Below, one piece after another: positions 34,994 to 47,408 of a DNA stretch of 64,000 nucleotides. The stretch comes from Benincasa hispida. Its lineage: Eukaryota > Streptophyta > Magnoliopsida > Cucurbitales > Cucurbitaceae. The number at the start of each line of letters is the position of its first letter. Within the stretch, counting starts at the first letter, position 1. The stretch lies in assembly GCF_009727055.1 (NCBI RefSeq), contig NC_052355.1:7148505-7212504 (forward strand), read 5' to 3'. The translations under genes and the position numbers were made by a program. Below the pieces are notes generated by a model. It had not been told where the DNA came from. It made no database searches and saw only the letters and a list, made by a program, of their open reading frames with translations.

Positions 34994-35949
34994 AAAAATG
35001 GTGGTATTTAGCACCTAAATAACCAATCAATATAAATATAATAATATGCTACTACATAATAGATTAGTTCCCATTGATATAAATTTGTTGAACAAAACTA
35101 ATCTGCAAGTCAATGGACAACAGATTGTGTTAAATGTTAAAGAAAATTTTTATGGGTAAAAGGACACTAAAAAGACTTCTTATTAAAAAAAAAAATACTA
35201 ATTATATATATTCTTTTGTTATATGTTAAAGAGAATTAAAGAAAAGGAAAACTTTCATAAATAGAAAAAATGTCAAACAATTTATTGAAATAAAAAAAAC
35301 ACTAATAGAAATGGATAGACTTCTATTAGTGTCTATTAGTAGATAAACTTTTATAGGCTTCTATCAAAGTATATTAAAATTTTGCTATTTTATGTAAATA
35401 GTTTCCCTTATTTTTCTATTTTTGAAAATCCCTCTAAAGAAAATATGTGATTTTGAAAAGTCTTCAAATACTTAATTAAGTACATGACTAACCAGTGGTT
35501 GAGGTGGACAGTTTAAAATGGATGGGCTCACGGTAGTGATTTGCAACAAAGGTATAATCAAATGGGCTCATGACTGGCACTGGCAGACGGTGAAAAGACT
35601 GACGACGATCGATGGAGCTGACCAGAGAATGGGAGACGATGACCACTGGTGGACGACGAGCAATGTTGGTTACGACTCGTTAATAGCTGTACGATGAACA
35701 CGTTCTTTTCATATGACAATGAGGGCTAGATGTATATTTTTTTAAAGCTTGTATATATTTTAAACAACTTGTCAGCACATAATGGTTCGATAAGCATTCT
35801 GTTAACTTAAAGTTAAATGAATGACCATTTAGAATCATTTAGCAAACTTGAGGGACTAAAGTGTTTGTTTTGAAACTTTAGGGACCAAATAGACATAAAT
35901 TTCAATCCTTAGGGACTAAAGTACATTTTGTTCCTAATTTAATTATTTG
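34994..35949. mobile_element. MITE relics: palindromic MITE and Mutator-like end
   Basis: At about 35245-35435 inverted arms (AAATAGAAAAA-type) surround TAGACTTCTATTAGTGTCTA; this is the same family as the MITE at 45312-45500. At 35750-35945 the sequence GAGGGACTAAAGTG and TAGGGACTAAAGTAC is the reversed counterpart of the Mutator-like end at 13438-13630. No gene is present. Confidence 0.6.
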
Positions 35950-36702
35950 TTGAAGGATCGTATGACAACACTAGAGGGAGGTGAATATGGTTATTTCAAA
36001 AATTAAAACTTTTTCGATAAGTTTAATATTAAATTTAATCAATTAAAACCAATGAAAAAAAAACTAGCTAAATTATTTAAATTAAAGAGTAGAAAGAAAA
36101 AGAGATACCACCGGTGATCGTTATAGTGGTTCAAAATGTCTACTCCACTCCTCAAGGCTCCTTCTTGGGTATTTTACTGCATAGTGGGGGTGAGCATAAA
36201 GGCACCGAATACTGATATGACCAATCGAAACTGACTAAATTGAGGTTGCTCGGTCGAGGCTAGGACTCAATCAATTTGTTTTCGATTTTCATATAAAAAC
36301 TTTTGAAAAATCGATCGACTGATCGATATATAAATATTATTTTTTTAATTTTTTTTTCTAAAAATAAGTATAAAAGTAAGTCCACTACCATCAACCAAGA
36401 TCTAAGCCTATTGCCTTAGTATTGAATTATTATTTTCTTTTTTATTTTGTCTGAATTCCAAACCCATTACATGATTGGTTTAAACTTTTTCATAAAAAAA
36501 TGATTGGTTTAAATTTTAAAAAAGTTTTAAATTAGGTTAACCAAACAATAACACTTCATCAATTCATCTTTCATTTTCATGCACTCTGACTTTGTTTGCA
36601 AAAAAAAAACAAGTAATAATAATAAAACAATAAAACTGATCGTCAGTCAGATTTCTTGCACTTTTAATAGTCAGTTTTCGATGACAATTTTCTCCCAAAA
36701 CC
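35950..36702. other. Unassigned repeat-like sequence and possible hAT MITE end
   Basis: ACACTAGAGGGAGGTGAATA near 35970 followed by ACTCCACTCCTCAAGGCTCC resembles a common plant repeat. At about 36186 GGGGGTGAGCATAAAGG resembles the end seen near 3597. Neither has a confirmed partner end. No coding region. Confidence 0.35.
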
Positions 36703-37332
36703 TGTTGAGGTTAATGCTCTAAATCTTGTAGGGTCCTATAGTTTGTAAACATCTGTATGAACAAAAAGTTTGATGATTTATATAATGAGATATTTTATTC
36801 ACTTCAGTCTATGAAATATGAGATATTTTAATTGCATTAACCACAAAACAATAAACTAAGATCCCTTGTTATCGTTGTAACTTAAGCATGTATGTGGAGA
36901 AATACGAGTGGATTGTGCTTTAAGTGATAACCTAAATGGTCTGTAATATATGGATAAAGGAGAGAAACTATAACCTGGTGACACTACGAGTGTGACCCGC
37001 TTTGTAGACGTTACAAGTGTTGTAAAGTGCTACAAATGGTCTCATACTGACCATTCATGTATTAGACATGCGAGCAGGGATGTTCTATACAAAGAAGTTT
37101 GTATAAGACCGGACCACGAAATGTTTCATCTCGTTATATAACGCCATTCATGACAGAGATTTTTATTTCACTAGGATGACCATAGGTAACATGACCTTAT
37201 TCCTAAGTGAGTTGGAAACTCCTGCCTATAAGAGCGGTCCTTTGATTTGCATGGGTGCGAGTGGCCAGATCGCCAACTCAAGCCTACAACTTTGGGGATT
37301 CATCTAATTAGGGAGTTGGGAACTGAGCTATG
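36703..37332 (+). mobile_element. Copia-type LTR, first 630 bp only
   Basis: Starts TGTTGAGGTTAATGC and follows the start of the LTR at 37333 closely, stopping at ...GAACTGAGCTA. A second LTR of the same family then starts immediately in the same direction. It is either the leftover of an older copy that received a new insertion, or an LTR-LTR rearrangement. Confidence 0.85.
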
Positions 37333-38603
37333 TTGAGGTTGATGCCTTAAATCTCGTAGGGTCCTATAGTTTGTAAACACCTATATGAACAAACGCTTGT
37401 GATGTAATAATATGAGATATTTTCTTCACTGTTGTCTATGAAATATGGGATATTTTAGTTGCATTAACCACAAACCAATAAACTAAGATCTATGGTTATC
37501 ATTATGATTTAAACACGTATGTGGAGACATACAAGTGGATCATGCCTTAAGTGTTAAACTAAATGGTCTGAGTATATGAATAAAGGAGGGAAACCTTATC
37601 AAGGTGACACTATGGATACGACTCGCTTTGTAGATGTTACAAGTGTTGTAAAGTGCTACAGATCGTCTAATCCTGATAATTCATGAGGAAACATACGAGC
37701 GGGGGTGTCCTATACAAAGGAGTTTGTATAAGACCGAACCACGAAATGTTTAGTCTTGTTATATAACGTCGTTCATGATAGAGATTTTAATTTCACTAGG
37801 ATGACCATAGGTAATACGACCTTAATCCTGATTGAGTTGGGAACTCCTGCCTATGAGGGCGGTCTTTTGATTTGCATGGGTGTGAGTGGCCAGATTGCCG
37901 ACTCGAAACTACTACTTTGGGGATTCGTCTGATTGGGGAGCTGGGAACTCAGCTACACAAAATGGAATTCACTCCTTCCCCGAAGTAGGGGTAAGTAGAT
38001 AGATTGTTCCCTGATTTCGAAGCTTGAACGATGTGGCGCCACACACTTTCTCACGGCCATGGTAAATTGGCCTAGTTGTACTTACGAGCGATATGTGAAG
38101 GGTTATTGTAGTGTAGATTGGTTATATCCAATGGACATAGAAATATATCTGTAATGAGAAGAGTGTAGTTGTCGGTCTTTAGTGGAGTGCCCGACAGTTA
38201 ACGGATGGTGGATTTCGTGGTTAAAGAGTTTAGTCAGTTATTCACGTACCGATGGAGCTTCAAGCTACAGGTCCATAAGGTCCCCATGGTAGCTCAATGG
38301 ATTCATGTTGAGAATCAATTTTTGGGTTAGTTTGAAGCTGTCTCTTATACACATCTAGATGTGTATAAGAGACAGATTATATGTGATATAATTGATTTGA
38401 TGTAGGAGATACATTAATTGGAGGAATTTGATATAAATATGATTTATATTAAATAAAGGAGAAAAGAACTATGGTTTAAATATTACATATGATGTGATAT
38501 TAAAACTATAGATTATAAATATAATATGATAAATTAGTTATAATCAACAATTATATGATAATTGTGGTTGGTTATTTTCTCCATTGACAGTGAATGTGAT
38601 AGG

Positions 38604-38646
<43 letters not shown>

Positions 38647-39327
38647 GAATAACTGAAGGATAAAATGAAATGTGTTTTCATTTTTTTAATCGATCACTTC
38701 ATTTGGAAAATTACTAATTGTTTTGCTCACGAGAGACTACATGATAGCCTTCAAGTGAGAGACTAAACAATTGTGTAATGCAAGAGACTAAACGATCGTG
38801 TGCTAGCGAGATTTACTAAACGATCTAGCATGATTTATTAAACGATCGTGTGCTAGCCAGATTTACTAAACGATCAAGCACTCTCAGTCTATACAATAGA
38901 CAGAACCTTCTCCCACTTGCTTGATCGTGTAGTTCGATCGTTTCCTTCCTCCATCCCTCTACCAAACTCACACAAAGCCCACATCTCCTGGATTCTCACT
39001 CCGAGAATAACAAGGTTACCGAGTGGTTGTGTTGAGGAGTTGTTGTGCGTGGATCAGACAGTTCATGACTACTAGACGATTGGCTAGGCGATCTGAATGA
39101 TAGCGAGAGGTTGCTGTCCAATTCTTCATGATAGCGAGAGATTTACAGAAGGAGTATTTTTCAAAGGTATGTCTCTCATTCCTTTTGTATTTGATTAAGA
39201 AAGCATGCTGTAATTTGTTCTAAGATGCATAATTGTTCTGTATGTTTGTGAATGCCTTTATTCTTTCACAATGGACTTGGAAAGATCTTGCTTCCACTCA
39301 TGGAAATCTCTATTTAGATTTCCTTCA
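37333..39327 (+). repeat. 5' LTR of defective copia element, about 2 kb
   Basis: Starts TGTTGAGGTTGATGCC and ends TTAGATTTCCTTCA. A primer site resembling the initiator-Met type follows at 39331. It includes an embedded 38-bp adapter palindrome (38338-38375), a 34-T run (38606-38639) and a CTAAACGATCGT array (38750-38940). The 3' LTR is at 44174-46333. Confidence 0.9.
38338..38375. other. Nextera mate-pair junction adapter (assembly artefact), copy 2
   Basis: The same perfect 38-bp palindrome as at 23823-23860. In the sister LTRs at 16799 and 45180 the matching place holds about 25 bases beginning TGTTCAAATTAA, which are missing here. The adapter has replaced real LTR sequence in the assembly. 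Confidence 0.95.
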
Positions 39328-39330
39328 ATT

Positions 39331-39342
39331 TGTATCAAAGCC
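39331..39342 (+). other. Primer binding site, initiator-tRNA-Met type (degraded)
   Basis: TGTATCAAAGCC after the LTR end resembles the canonical TGGTATCAGAGC complement of plant initiator tRNA-Met. It supports the LTR boundary at 39327. Confidence 0.6.
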
Positions 39343-41690
39343 AGGTTCTGATATTCCAAATCCATTGCTATATTGAATTGCATTACTTTCATAGTGGGTG
39401 TTAAGCATGTCTACATTCTGTTTAAGTGTTAAATGTGTTTGTGGATGTAGATTAATGGAGGCTCTAGGATGATTGCCTCTTGTTAATGAATTTATTTACA
39501 TATGAAAGTTAATTGTAAGGGCCCTTGTGTTTTTGGGAATATTAACTTGCTATTGAGTCTGTAATTCAAAGTGTTTGAGTCGCTCGTGATGAAGCTTCAA
39601 GGCATGGAGATGCATGTTACTTCGAGGAAGAAGAAGACCAAGGGTAGGTCAGATCGTGTAAATGATGGGGGTACATGATCGTCGAGTATGGGATACACAT
39701 TGCAAGGTAGACGTGCGTGCACTAAACGATCGTGTCGGTCAACATACTTCATCACATAGTCACTGGCTACACAATCGCTCAGTAAATGTTACTTAACGCT
39801 TGTTCTTTGATCATCTAGACGATCATGCTTCATAGCATAGTAGTTGTCTACATGATCGTTTAGACTTGCGTTTAAAATTGGTGCGCTACACGATCGAGTG
39901 GCCTTCATGCTTCATCGCATAGTCAAAGGTACTCGATCGTTGCTACACAATCGTTGTTACTCGACCATTTTTGCTAGACGATCACAAAGGAGGCTTCGCC
40001 TAGGCGGTTCAAGACCCGGTTTGCTTGTTGAATTGTTTACTCGATGGTTTAATGTAATAGATAGATTTATTTCCATTTTGTTTGAGGCTAATCATCCCGG
40101 TCCATTAATTTTGGTGAATGTACATAAGATGTATGTTTAATTTTATGTCATATAGTATGCCATATCGTTTTAAATCCCACCATAGGTTATGCATTGGTCA
40201 TGCATCGTCTCTATATTATAAGAGTTATGATAAAGTAGTTTGCATGATTACATTACATAAGAGCATGCTCATGCATCATATAATATAAGAGTTACATTTA
40301 TGCATGCATTAAGCATATTCATGCATCATCTTTATATTATAAGTATTATATTATAAGGGGGTATGGAAGCATGTATGCTTAGTTCATTACTTCTTTATAT
40401 AAGAGTTATATATAGTAATGAATGGACATTGCATGAAACATGACACATATGTTAAATTTATAAGAGTTATAAATACCCAGTCTAGCTTAGAAATATGGAT
40501 GATTTTGGTTTTTTCTTTTATAAGTGTTATAATGGAAATTAGAACTAAAATCAATAAGAAAGGCATGCATGCAAACTTAGGCTTGAATCATATTTTAAAA
40601 GAGTTTTAAAATTTGGTGGAGATAAACCTAAGATCACGTTCTAGTGTGATTAGAAACCTAAGGTTTAATCTTTTAATCTGTTTAATAGGATTAAATTGAC
40701 TAATAAAAGATTAAATATGTTACAAATCTATATATAAGGGACCTTTTGTCTAAGGCGGGTTCTGTTTAGGCTGGGGTACTTAAGCTGATAGAAACAGAAC
40801 ACCCCTACCTGGGAACCTACCTGAAAAGGTGAATTAGATAGATTTGATGCATGCATGTAAATTTGATGATAGTCCGTTAAAGTGTTTAATGGGACTTGAT
40901 TCGAACTTGTTTAATTATCAAAAGCAAGAGTTATTTTTTTAGCAAATTAAATTCACACTTAGATAAAATCAGTAGCCAGATTGTCTAAGTTAATGAATGC
41001 CTAGGTAGAACATTCCGTGGGAGGTACTTGGAGTATATGATACTTCACTTAAACCTCTTCACATTTCTCCCTAATGTTCACACCGTGAGATCTATCCTCG
41101 GCCTTGAGGCACCCTGGGAGTGTCCCCCCTAAAGGATGGTGTTTGGGTAGGTCAATACCAAGGTGAGTGGAGAAAATGTTCATAGTAAGTGGGAGCGAGA
41201 CGTGTGACAACATATCCCACGAGCTCTCTCATTAGGTTGGATAACGATTTGTGCATCACCTCGAGGCACCCTGGGAGTGTCCTCCGTAGTTTTGCACGAC
41301 TCTTTATCTAATCTCTTGTATAGGATAAGGTCGCTTTAGTTTCTTGGCCTAATATGCTTTTTTCCTATGGTGGGCATATCAGGAAAGGACTCTAGTACCT
41401 AAAATGAGGGGTTACACTTATGTAAAATTGCTAAAGGTTAACAGTTCTGGACCGAAAAATGGTGACTGTTAGAGTCAATTACAAGAGTTATTTCTATCTA
41501 TGGTTGAGAATGTCTCATCCCAGTAAAAAAGCACTTGATCACTGACTTTTGTCCTGCCTCACTGGGGCATCATTAAAAAATAGATGTCTTTTCACTTACA
41601 TAGGAACTATTTTGCTAAAATTAAAATTGGTGTTAAAAGTGGTAATGCATAGAATTATTAAGTTCGTTAATATTTTTTAGTAACGATAAA
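39343..41690 (+). other. Long untranslated leader of the copia element
   Basis: About 2.3 kb between the primer site and gag with no gene. It contains further CTAAACGATCGT-type motifs (39660-39980), an irregular array of TATAAGAGTTATA-like units (40200-40620), and an exact 20-bp direct repeat containing GGCACCCTGGGAG at 41106-41125 and 41263-41282. Leaders this long are known in some plant copia elements; a packaging or regulatory role is inference. Confidence 0.6.
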
Positions 41691-42535
41691 ATGGCTACAA
41701 CCACATTAGCTCTATTCAGTGCCGATAAATTGACTGGCGAAAATTATGCTAGTTGGAAAAACATGATAAGTACCATACTGATCATTGATGACCTTAGGTT
41801 CGTCTTTACGGGGGAGTGTCCTCCTATTTCAACTCAAAATGCCGCTCGAAATGTTCGAGAGGCATATGAGAAATGGAAACAGGCGAACTAGAAGGCCAGA
41901 GCTTACATCTTGGCCAGTATGAATGACGTTTTGGCCAAAATGCATGAGTCTATGGTCTTGGTGCGTGAGATCATGGAGTCCCTACAGGGAATGTTTGGAC
42001 AACCGTCTGGACAACTGAAGCATGAAGCTCTGAAATGAATCTTTAACTCCAAAATGGAGGAGGGTACATTTGTTCGAGAACACGTTCTGAACATGATGGT
42101 CCACTTCAATGTGGCAGAGATGAATGGGTCCCGCATCGATGAGGGCAGCTAGGTTAGCATAATTTTGCACTCATTGGCAGATAGCTTTCTGCAAGTTGTC
42201 AGCAATGCTGTGCTGAACAAAGTTGATTACACCCTTACAGCTCTCCTCAACGAGTTGTAGACATTCCAATCCTTGCTGAAAAGCAAGGAGAAGAAGGTTG
42301 GTGAGGCAAATGTTGCTTCATCATCTAAAAAGTTCCTCCAAGGTTCGACTTCAGGAATTAAATCTACAGCTTCTTCTTCCGGCACTAGCAAGTGGAAGAA
42401 GAAGAAGGGTAGTAAAGGGAAGGGGAAGGCACCGACTAACCCACAACCTGCTGCTCCGCAAAATAGGTGACTAGCACTGGTTGAAAAGGGAAAATGTTTC
42501 CACTACAATCAGGATGGGCATTAGAAGCGGAAATG
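41691..42535 (+). pseudogene. Copia gag remnant
   Basis: Starts MATTTLALFSADKLTGENYA followed by WKNMISTILIIDDLRFVFTG (41691-41830). It continues in the same frame past a stop at 41889 with AYILASMNDVL, a second stop near 42037, and the basic tail KWKKKKGSKGKGKAP. The zinc knuckle at about 42490-42535 reads CFHYNQDGH, a stop, then KRKCP: its second Cys has become Tyr and a Trp codon has become TAG. The capsid protein cannot be made. Confidence 0.9.
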
Positions 42536-42589
42536 CCCATGCTTTTTGAAGAAGAAGAAGAAAGCCAAACAAGATAAATGTGATTTACT

Positions 42590-44173
42590 GGTTTTGGAGA
42601 CTTTTTAGTGGAGAATGATGATTCTGCATGGATTATAGACTCCGGAGTCACTAACCATGTTTGTTCTTCATTTTAGGGGATTAGTTCCTAGCGACAGCTT
42701 GAAGTTGGTGAAATGACGATGCGAGTTGGCACTGGACACGTTGTCTCAGCTGTGGTAGTGGGAGGCCTCCGGTTGACTTTACAAAATAGATTTATCATTT
42801 TGAATGATGTGTATGTTGTTCCTGAGTTAAAGAGGAACTTGATTTATGTAAAATCGTTGCTTGAATGTAAATACACCCTAAACTTTTCGGTTAATGAAGT
42901 ATTTATTCTGAAAGATGGTGTTGAAATATGTTCAGCTAGACTAGAAAATAATTTGTATGTGTTAAGGCTATTAGCAACAAATTCCCTCTATAACATAGAG
43001 ATGTTTAAAACTGTCGTAACTTAAAATAAACAACTTAATGTTTCTCTTAAAGAAAATGCTCAGCTTTGGCACCTTCGTTTGGGGCACATCAAAGGTTGAT
43101 GAAGAATGGACTTCTAAACGAGTTAGAGGAAAATTCTTTACCTGTGTGCGAGTCATGCCTTGAAGGCAAGATGACTAAAAAACTTTTACTAGAAAAGGTT
43201 ATAGGGCCAAAGAGCCTCTAGAGTTAGTGCACTCAGACCTTTGTAATTCGATGAATGTGCAAGCCAGAAGAGGCTACGAGTATTTCATCACACTTTTATT
43301 GATGATTATTCGAGGTCTGGGTATGTTTATTTAATGCAACATAAGTTAGAATCCTTTAAAAAATTCAAAGAGTTCAAGGCTGAAGTTGAAAAAGCATTAG
43401 ATTAGCGGATTAAAACACTTCGATTTGATCGGGGTGGAGAGTTTTTGGATTCTGAGTTCCAAAACTATTTAATAGAACATGGAATCGTTTCCTAACTCTC
43501 AACACCTGGTACACTTTAGCAGAATGGTATATCAAAGAGGAGAAACAGAATCCTGTTAGACATGATTCAGTCGATGATGAGTTATGCTTCTTTACTGGAC
43601 TCGTTTTGGGATTTTCCAGTAGAGATTACAGCTTATATCCTCAACTGTGTTCCCTCTAAGAGTGTTGCTAGAACACCTTTGGAGTTGTGGAATGGACGTA
43701 AAGCTAATTTACGTCACTTCCACATCTGGGGTTGCCCAGTACATGTGCTTGAAGCTAATCCTAAGAAACTAGAACCACGTTCGAGGCTGTACCTATTTAT
43801 AGGCTATCCCAAAGGGACACGTGGGGGTTACTTTTATGATCCTAAGGAAAACAAGGTATTTGTGTCGACAAATACTACCTTCCTTTAGGAGGTTCATATA
43901 AGGGAGCACAGTCCAAGAAGTAAAATCATGTTGAGTGAACTTTCCAAAGGAACTACTGAAACTTCAACAAGAGTTGTTGAAGATCCTGCTACATCAACAA
44001 GAGTTGTTGATGAGAGTTCATCTAGTAGGTCAAATGCACCCTAAGAGTTAAAGAACCTCGACATAGTGGGAGGATTTTGAACCCACCCATTCACTATTTG
44101 GGTTTAATTGAAATCCTAGCTATGGTAGCCGATGGAAAGGTTAAGAATCTAATATCTTACAAGAAGGCAATGG
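42590..44173 (+). pseudogene. Copia protease and integrase remnant; RT lost
   Basis: Protease: DSAWIIDSGVTNHVCSS (about 42620-42670), where DSGA has become DSGV, then VVPELKRNLIYVKSLLE. Integrase: QLWHLRLGHI (about 43060), VCESCLEGKMTK, LVHSDLCNSM and IDDYSRSGYVYLM, then LRFDRGGEFLDSEF and QNGISKRRNRILLDM. Its C-terminal end reads HIWGCPVHVLEANPKKLEPR and RGGYFYDPKENKVFVSTNTT (to 43888). A Ser-rich linker leads to KNLISYKKAM at about 44150. There the sequence jumps into the 3' LTR, so RT, RNase H, the polypurine tract and the first part of the 3' LTR are deleted. Many stops are present. Confidence 0.9.
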
Positions 44174-46333
44174 TTATTTTATTCACTTCAGTCTATGAAA
44201 TATGAGATATTTTAGTTGCATTAACCACAAACCAATAAACTAAGATCCCTGGTTATCGTTATAACTTAAGCATGTATGTGGAGACATACAAATGGATTGT
44301 GCTTTAAGTGATAACCTAAATGGTCTGTAGTATATGGATAAAAGAGGGAAACCTTATCCTGGTGACACTACGAGTGTGACCCACTTTGTAGATGTTAAAA
44401 GTATTGTAAAGTGCTACAAATGGTCTGATCCTGAATATTCATGTATTAGACATGCGAGCGGGATTTCTTTATACAAAGAAGTTTGTATAAGACCGGACCA
44501 CGAAATATTTCATCTCGTTATATAACGTTGTTCATGACAGAGACTTTCATTTCACTAGAATGACCATAGCTAACATGACCTTAATTCTGAGTGAGTTGGG
44601 AACTCCTGCCTATGAGGGCGGTCTTTTGATTTGCATGGGTACGAGTGGCCAGATCACCGACTCAAACCTACCACTTTGGAGATTCGTCTGATTGGGGAGC
44701 TGGGAACTTAGCTACACAAGACGAAATTTACTCATTCTCCAAAGCAGAGGTAAGTAGATAAATTGCTCCCTTAAGGGTTGATTCTGGGGCTTGAACAATG
44801 TGGCGCCACACCTTCTCTTGGCCCAAGAAGAGTTTACTCATAATGGGACTATGATGTATTGTTCATTAGAGGAACCAGTGGTACTTAAGGAGTTAGATAT
44901 AACTATAGGGGCAAAACGGTATATTGGCCCAGTTGTACTTACGAGCGATTTGTGTAGGGTCATTGTACTATTGCTTGATTATATTCGATGGACATAGAAA
45001 TATATCTATAGAGCGAAGAATGCAACTGTCGGTCTTTGGTGGAGTGCCCAACAGTTAACAAATGGTTGATATCATTATTAAAGAGTTTAATCAATTATTC
45101 ACGTATCGTTGGAGCTTCAAACTACAGGTTCATAAAGTCCCCTTGGTAGCTCAATGGGGTTGAGAATCAATTTTTGGGTTAGTTTGAAATGTTCAAATTA
45201 ATAAGAGGAAATTTGATTATATATGATATAATTAAATTGATTCAATTATATGTGATATAATTGATTTAATGTATTTTATATGTTATTATTTAATTGGATG
45301 AATTAATATAAAGGGTTGTTTTTAAATATAGAAAAATGAACCAAAATATTTACAAAATATAGCAAAATTTTAGAATCTATCAATAGTAGACGCTGATAGA
45401 CACTGATAGACTTCTATCAGCGTCTATCATTAATAGTTCTAAAATTTTTCTATATCATGTAAATATTTTCAACAGTTTTACCATTTGAAATAATTCCCCT
45501 AATATAAATATGATTTATATTAAATGCCATAAAGGAGAAAAAGAACTATAGTTTATATGTTGCATATGATGTGATATTAAAACTATAGGTTATAAATATA
45601 ATACGATAAATTAGTTATTATATTTATTTATAATAAATTAATTATAAGATAATTTATTTCGATTTTCTCCAATAACCGACATAGTGATTGGTTATGGATA
45701 GTTTATGGCAACCGGTGGGATAAAGTGAATTTTTTTTTTTCGTTTTGCAAGAACACACATTATACGCGCAAAAGGCATCAAGTTATATGATAGCTTGGTT
45801 GAGAGAATAAACGATCGATCAAGGATATAATACGATAGTGACTCACTTGCTAAACGATCGAGTACACAAGTCTATACGATAGACTTATTCCTTCTCCCAC
45901 TTACTCGATCGTCTACCTAATCGTCTAGTTCCTCCTTCTCTCTTCCAAATCTATACAGAGCCCACACCTCCTAGATTCTCACACCGAAAATACCAAGGTA
46001 GCCTCGTCGTAGTGTCAAATTTTTGTTCGAGGGTCGAAGATCGAGTTTTACTCGATTGTGTTCAAGGTTCTACCAGTTCGTGCAGTTTGTTAATTTGCTC
46101 GCGTTGCGTTCATGCTGTTGAATGCTTTGCTGATTGATCGAGGAAATACTAGAAGAAAAGTTATTCAAAATTATGTTCACTCGATCCCTTGTTTGTTTTT
46201 ACCTTTGCAGCATGTTGTAATTTACTCGTTATGCATAATTGTTGTTGTTTGGTTGTAAATGTCTTGTTCTTTCACAATGAGGTTTGAAACGATCTGCTTC
46301 TGCTTATTGGTTCTCTATATAAGAGTTCCTTCA
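44174..46333 (+). repeat. 3' LTR of defective copia element, 5' end missing, MITE inside
   Basis: Joins abruptly to pol at about 44174 (ATTTTATTCACTTCAGTC), corresponding to about base 75 of the intact LTR. It then follows 37333-39327 to the end ...AGAGTTCCTTCA at 46333. A 189-bp MITE is inserted at 45312-45500. CGATCG motifs occur at 45800-45930. The five bases after the LTR (AAACT) are close to AAACC before 36703, a weak hint that 36703-46333 was one unit. Confidence 0.88.
45312..45500. mobile_element. Palindromic MITE inside the copia 3' LTR, 189 bp
   Basis: Bounded by the direct repeat AATATAA (45305-45311 and 45501-45507). The sister LTR at about 38430-38445 has the empty site. The ends AGGG.../...CCCT are inverted, arms share ATTTACA-ATATAG-AAAATTTTAGAA, and the centre has GACGCTGATAGACACTGATA facing its mirror. 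There is no coding capacity. Superfamily is uncertain; the 7-8-bp duplication would suit hAT. Confidence 0.8.
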
Positions 46334-46842
46334 AAACTAACACCAACTGACTAATGCACATATTCTCTTACAAGTGAGAACCTGCAAAACCGATTTACAA
46401 CTCTTTTTACGGGTACAAGAGTCAAACCACATGCAAGTTTAGGATCCAACCTATTTTGATCTTTTCAACGGATTCAAGATCAAATCACTATAAATAATCC
46501 TTTCTCTTTTTCAGGTTCGGGATTAAACCACTACATTCAACCCCAAGGTGCACCCACACCTTATTTCAAATTCCCAATTGAAATTGTGAAACTAAAAATC
46601 CACAAAACGAGAACACTCTTAAAAGTGTAGATGGATAATTTGAGGCACTCGAAATAAAACTCTCTAAAAAAGGTAAAGTTATAAAAGCAATGAGGCCTTA
46701 AAAGAATGAAGAACAATTGATAATTTGAGAGAAGTTTTCAAAATAATTAGGAGATGAATGTTATTGCAGTTGAAAAAATGATTCCTTGTTGAAGAAGATG
46801 TTGAAATAATTAGAAGATGAAAGTTACATATATAGATCCTCA
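46334..46842. other. Unassigned repeat-like sequence
   Basis: Contains spaced mirrored phrases such as GGGTACAAGAGTCAAACCAC, CAAGATCAAATCAC and GGGATTAAACCAC, about 55 bases apart. No coding region. It could be the right half of the repeat seen at 35950-36180, split by the copia element, but this is not shown. Confidence 0.35.
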
Positions 46843-47408
46843 ACTATGTTTGTTTTGTAGGAATAATTTTGAAGGTATATGAGAATACTTGGATGACGTG
46901 TTGTTTTATAGGATTTCCTACTTTGGAATGTCTTAAATTTACCTAATGTTTCTATAATGCCCTTATGACTATTCAATAATTTATAATTAATTTAACATAA
47001 TTTAAATTTATATAACATATTTGTTTTTATTATTTTGAATTTCATTTAAATTAATATAGTTTTATTATTTTATTTTTTATTTGTCTCAACAAAATAATAC
47101 ATATTAATTAAAGATTTCTATAAAATATATATTAATTAAATTAAATTTAAAGTTGAATATCTTTCTTAAAAAATAAAAACAACCACCATATAAACAAAGA
47201 GAGTGAAATACATAATTGACATAATTTATTTTTATTATAAACTAAAAAAAGTAAAAAGAGAATGCTCTCAGCCCGAGAATTCAGGAAACCCATGTTTCGG
47301 AGGGCATCCAAAACTCTCAAGATGTTCTCAGGATATCCTAGGATGCCTAGGTCTTCAAATGTCTGACCATCTTACGTTACTGCATAACAAACGTGGTAAT
47401 TGAGATGT
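46843..47408. repeat. Segmental duplication, block A, copy 1
   Basis: Matches 55623-56199 along most of its length, including TTGTTTTGTAGGAATA at the start and the 3' part with GGATATCCTAGGATGCC and ACTGCATAACAAA. Small indels and substitutions are scattered. Confidence 0.85.
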
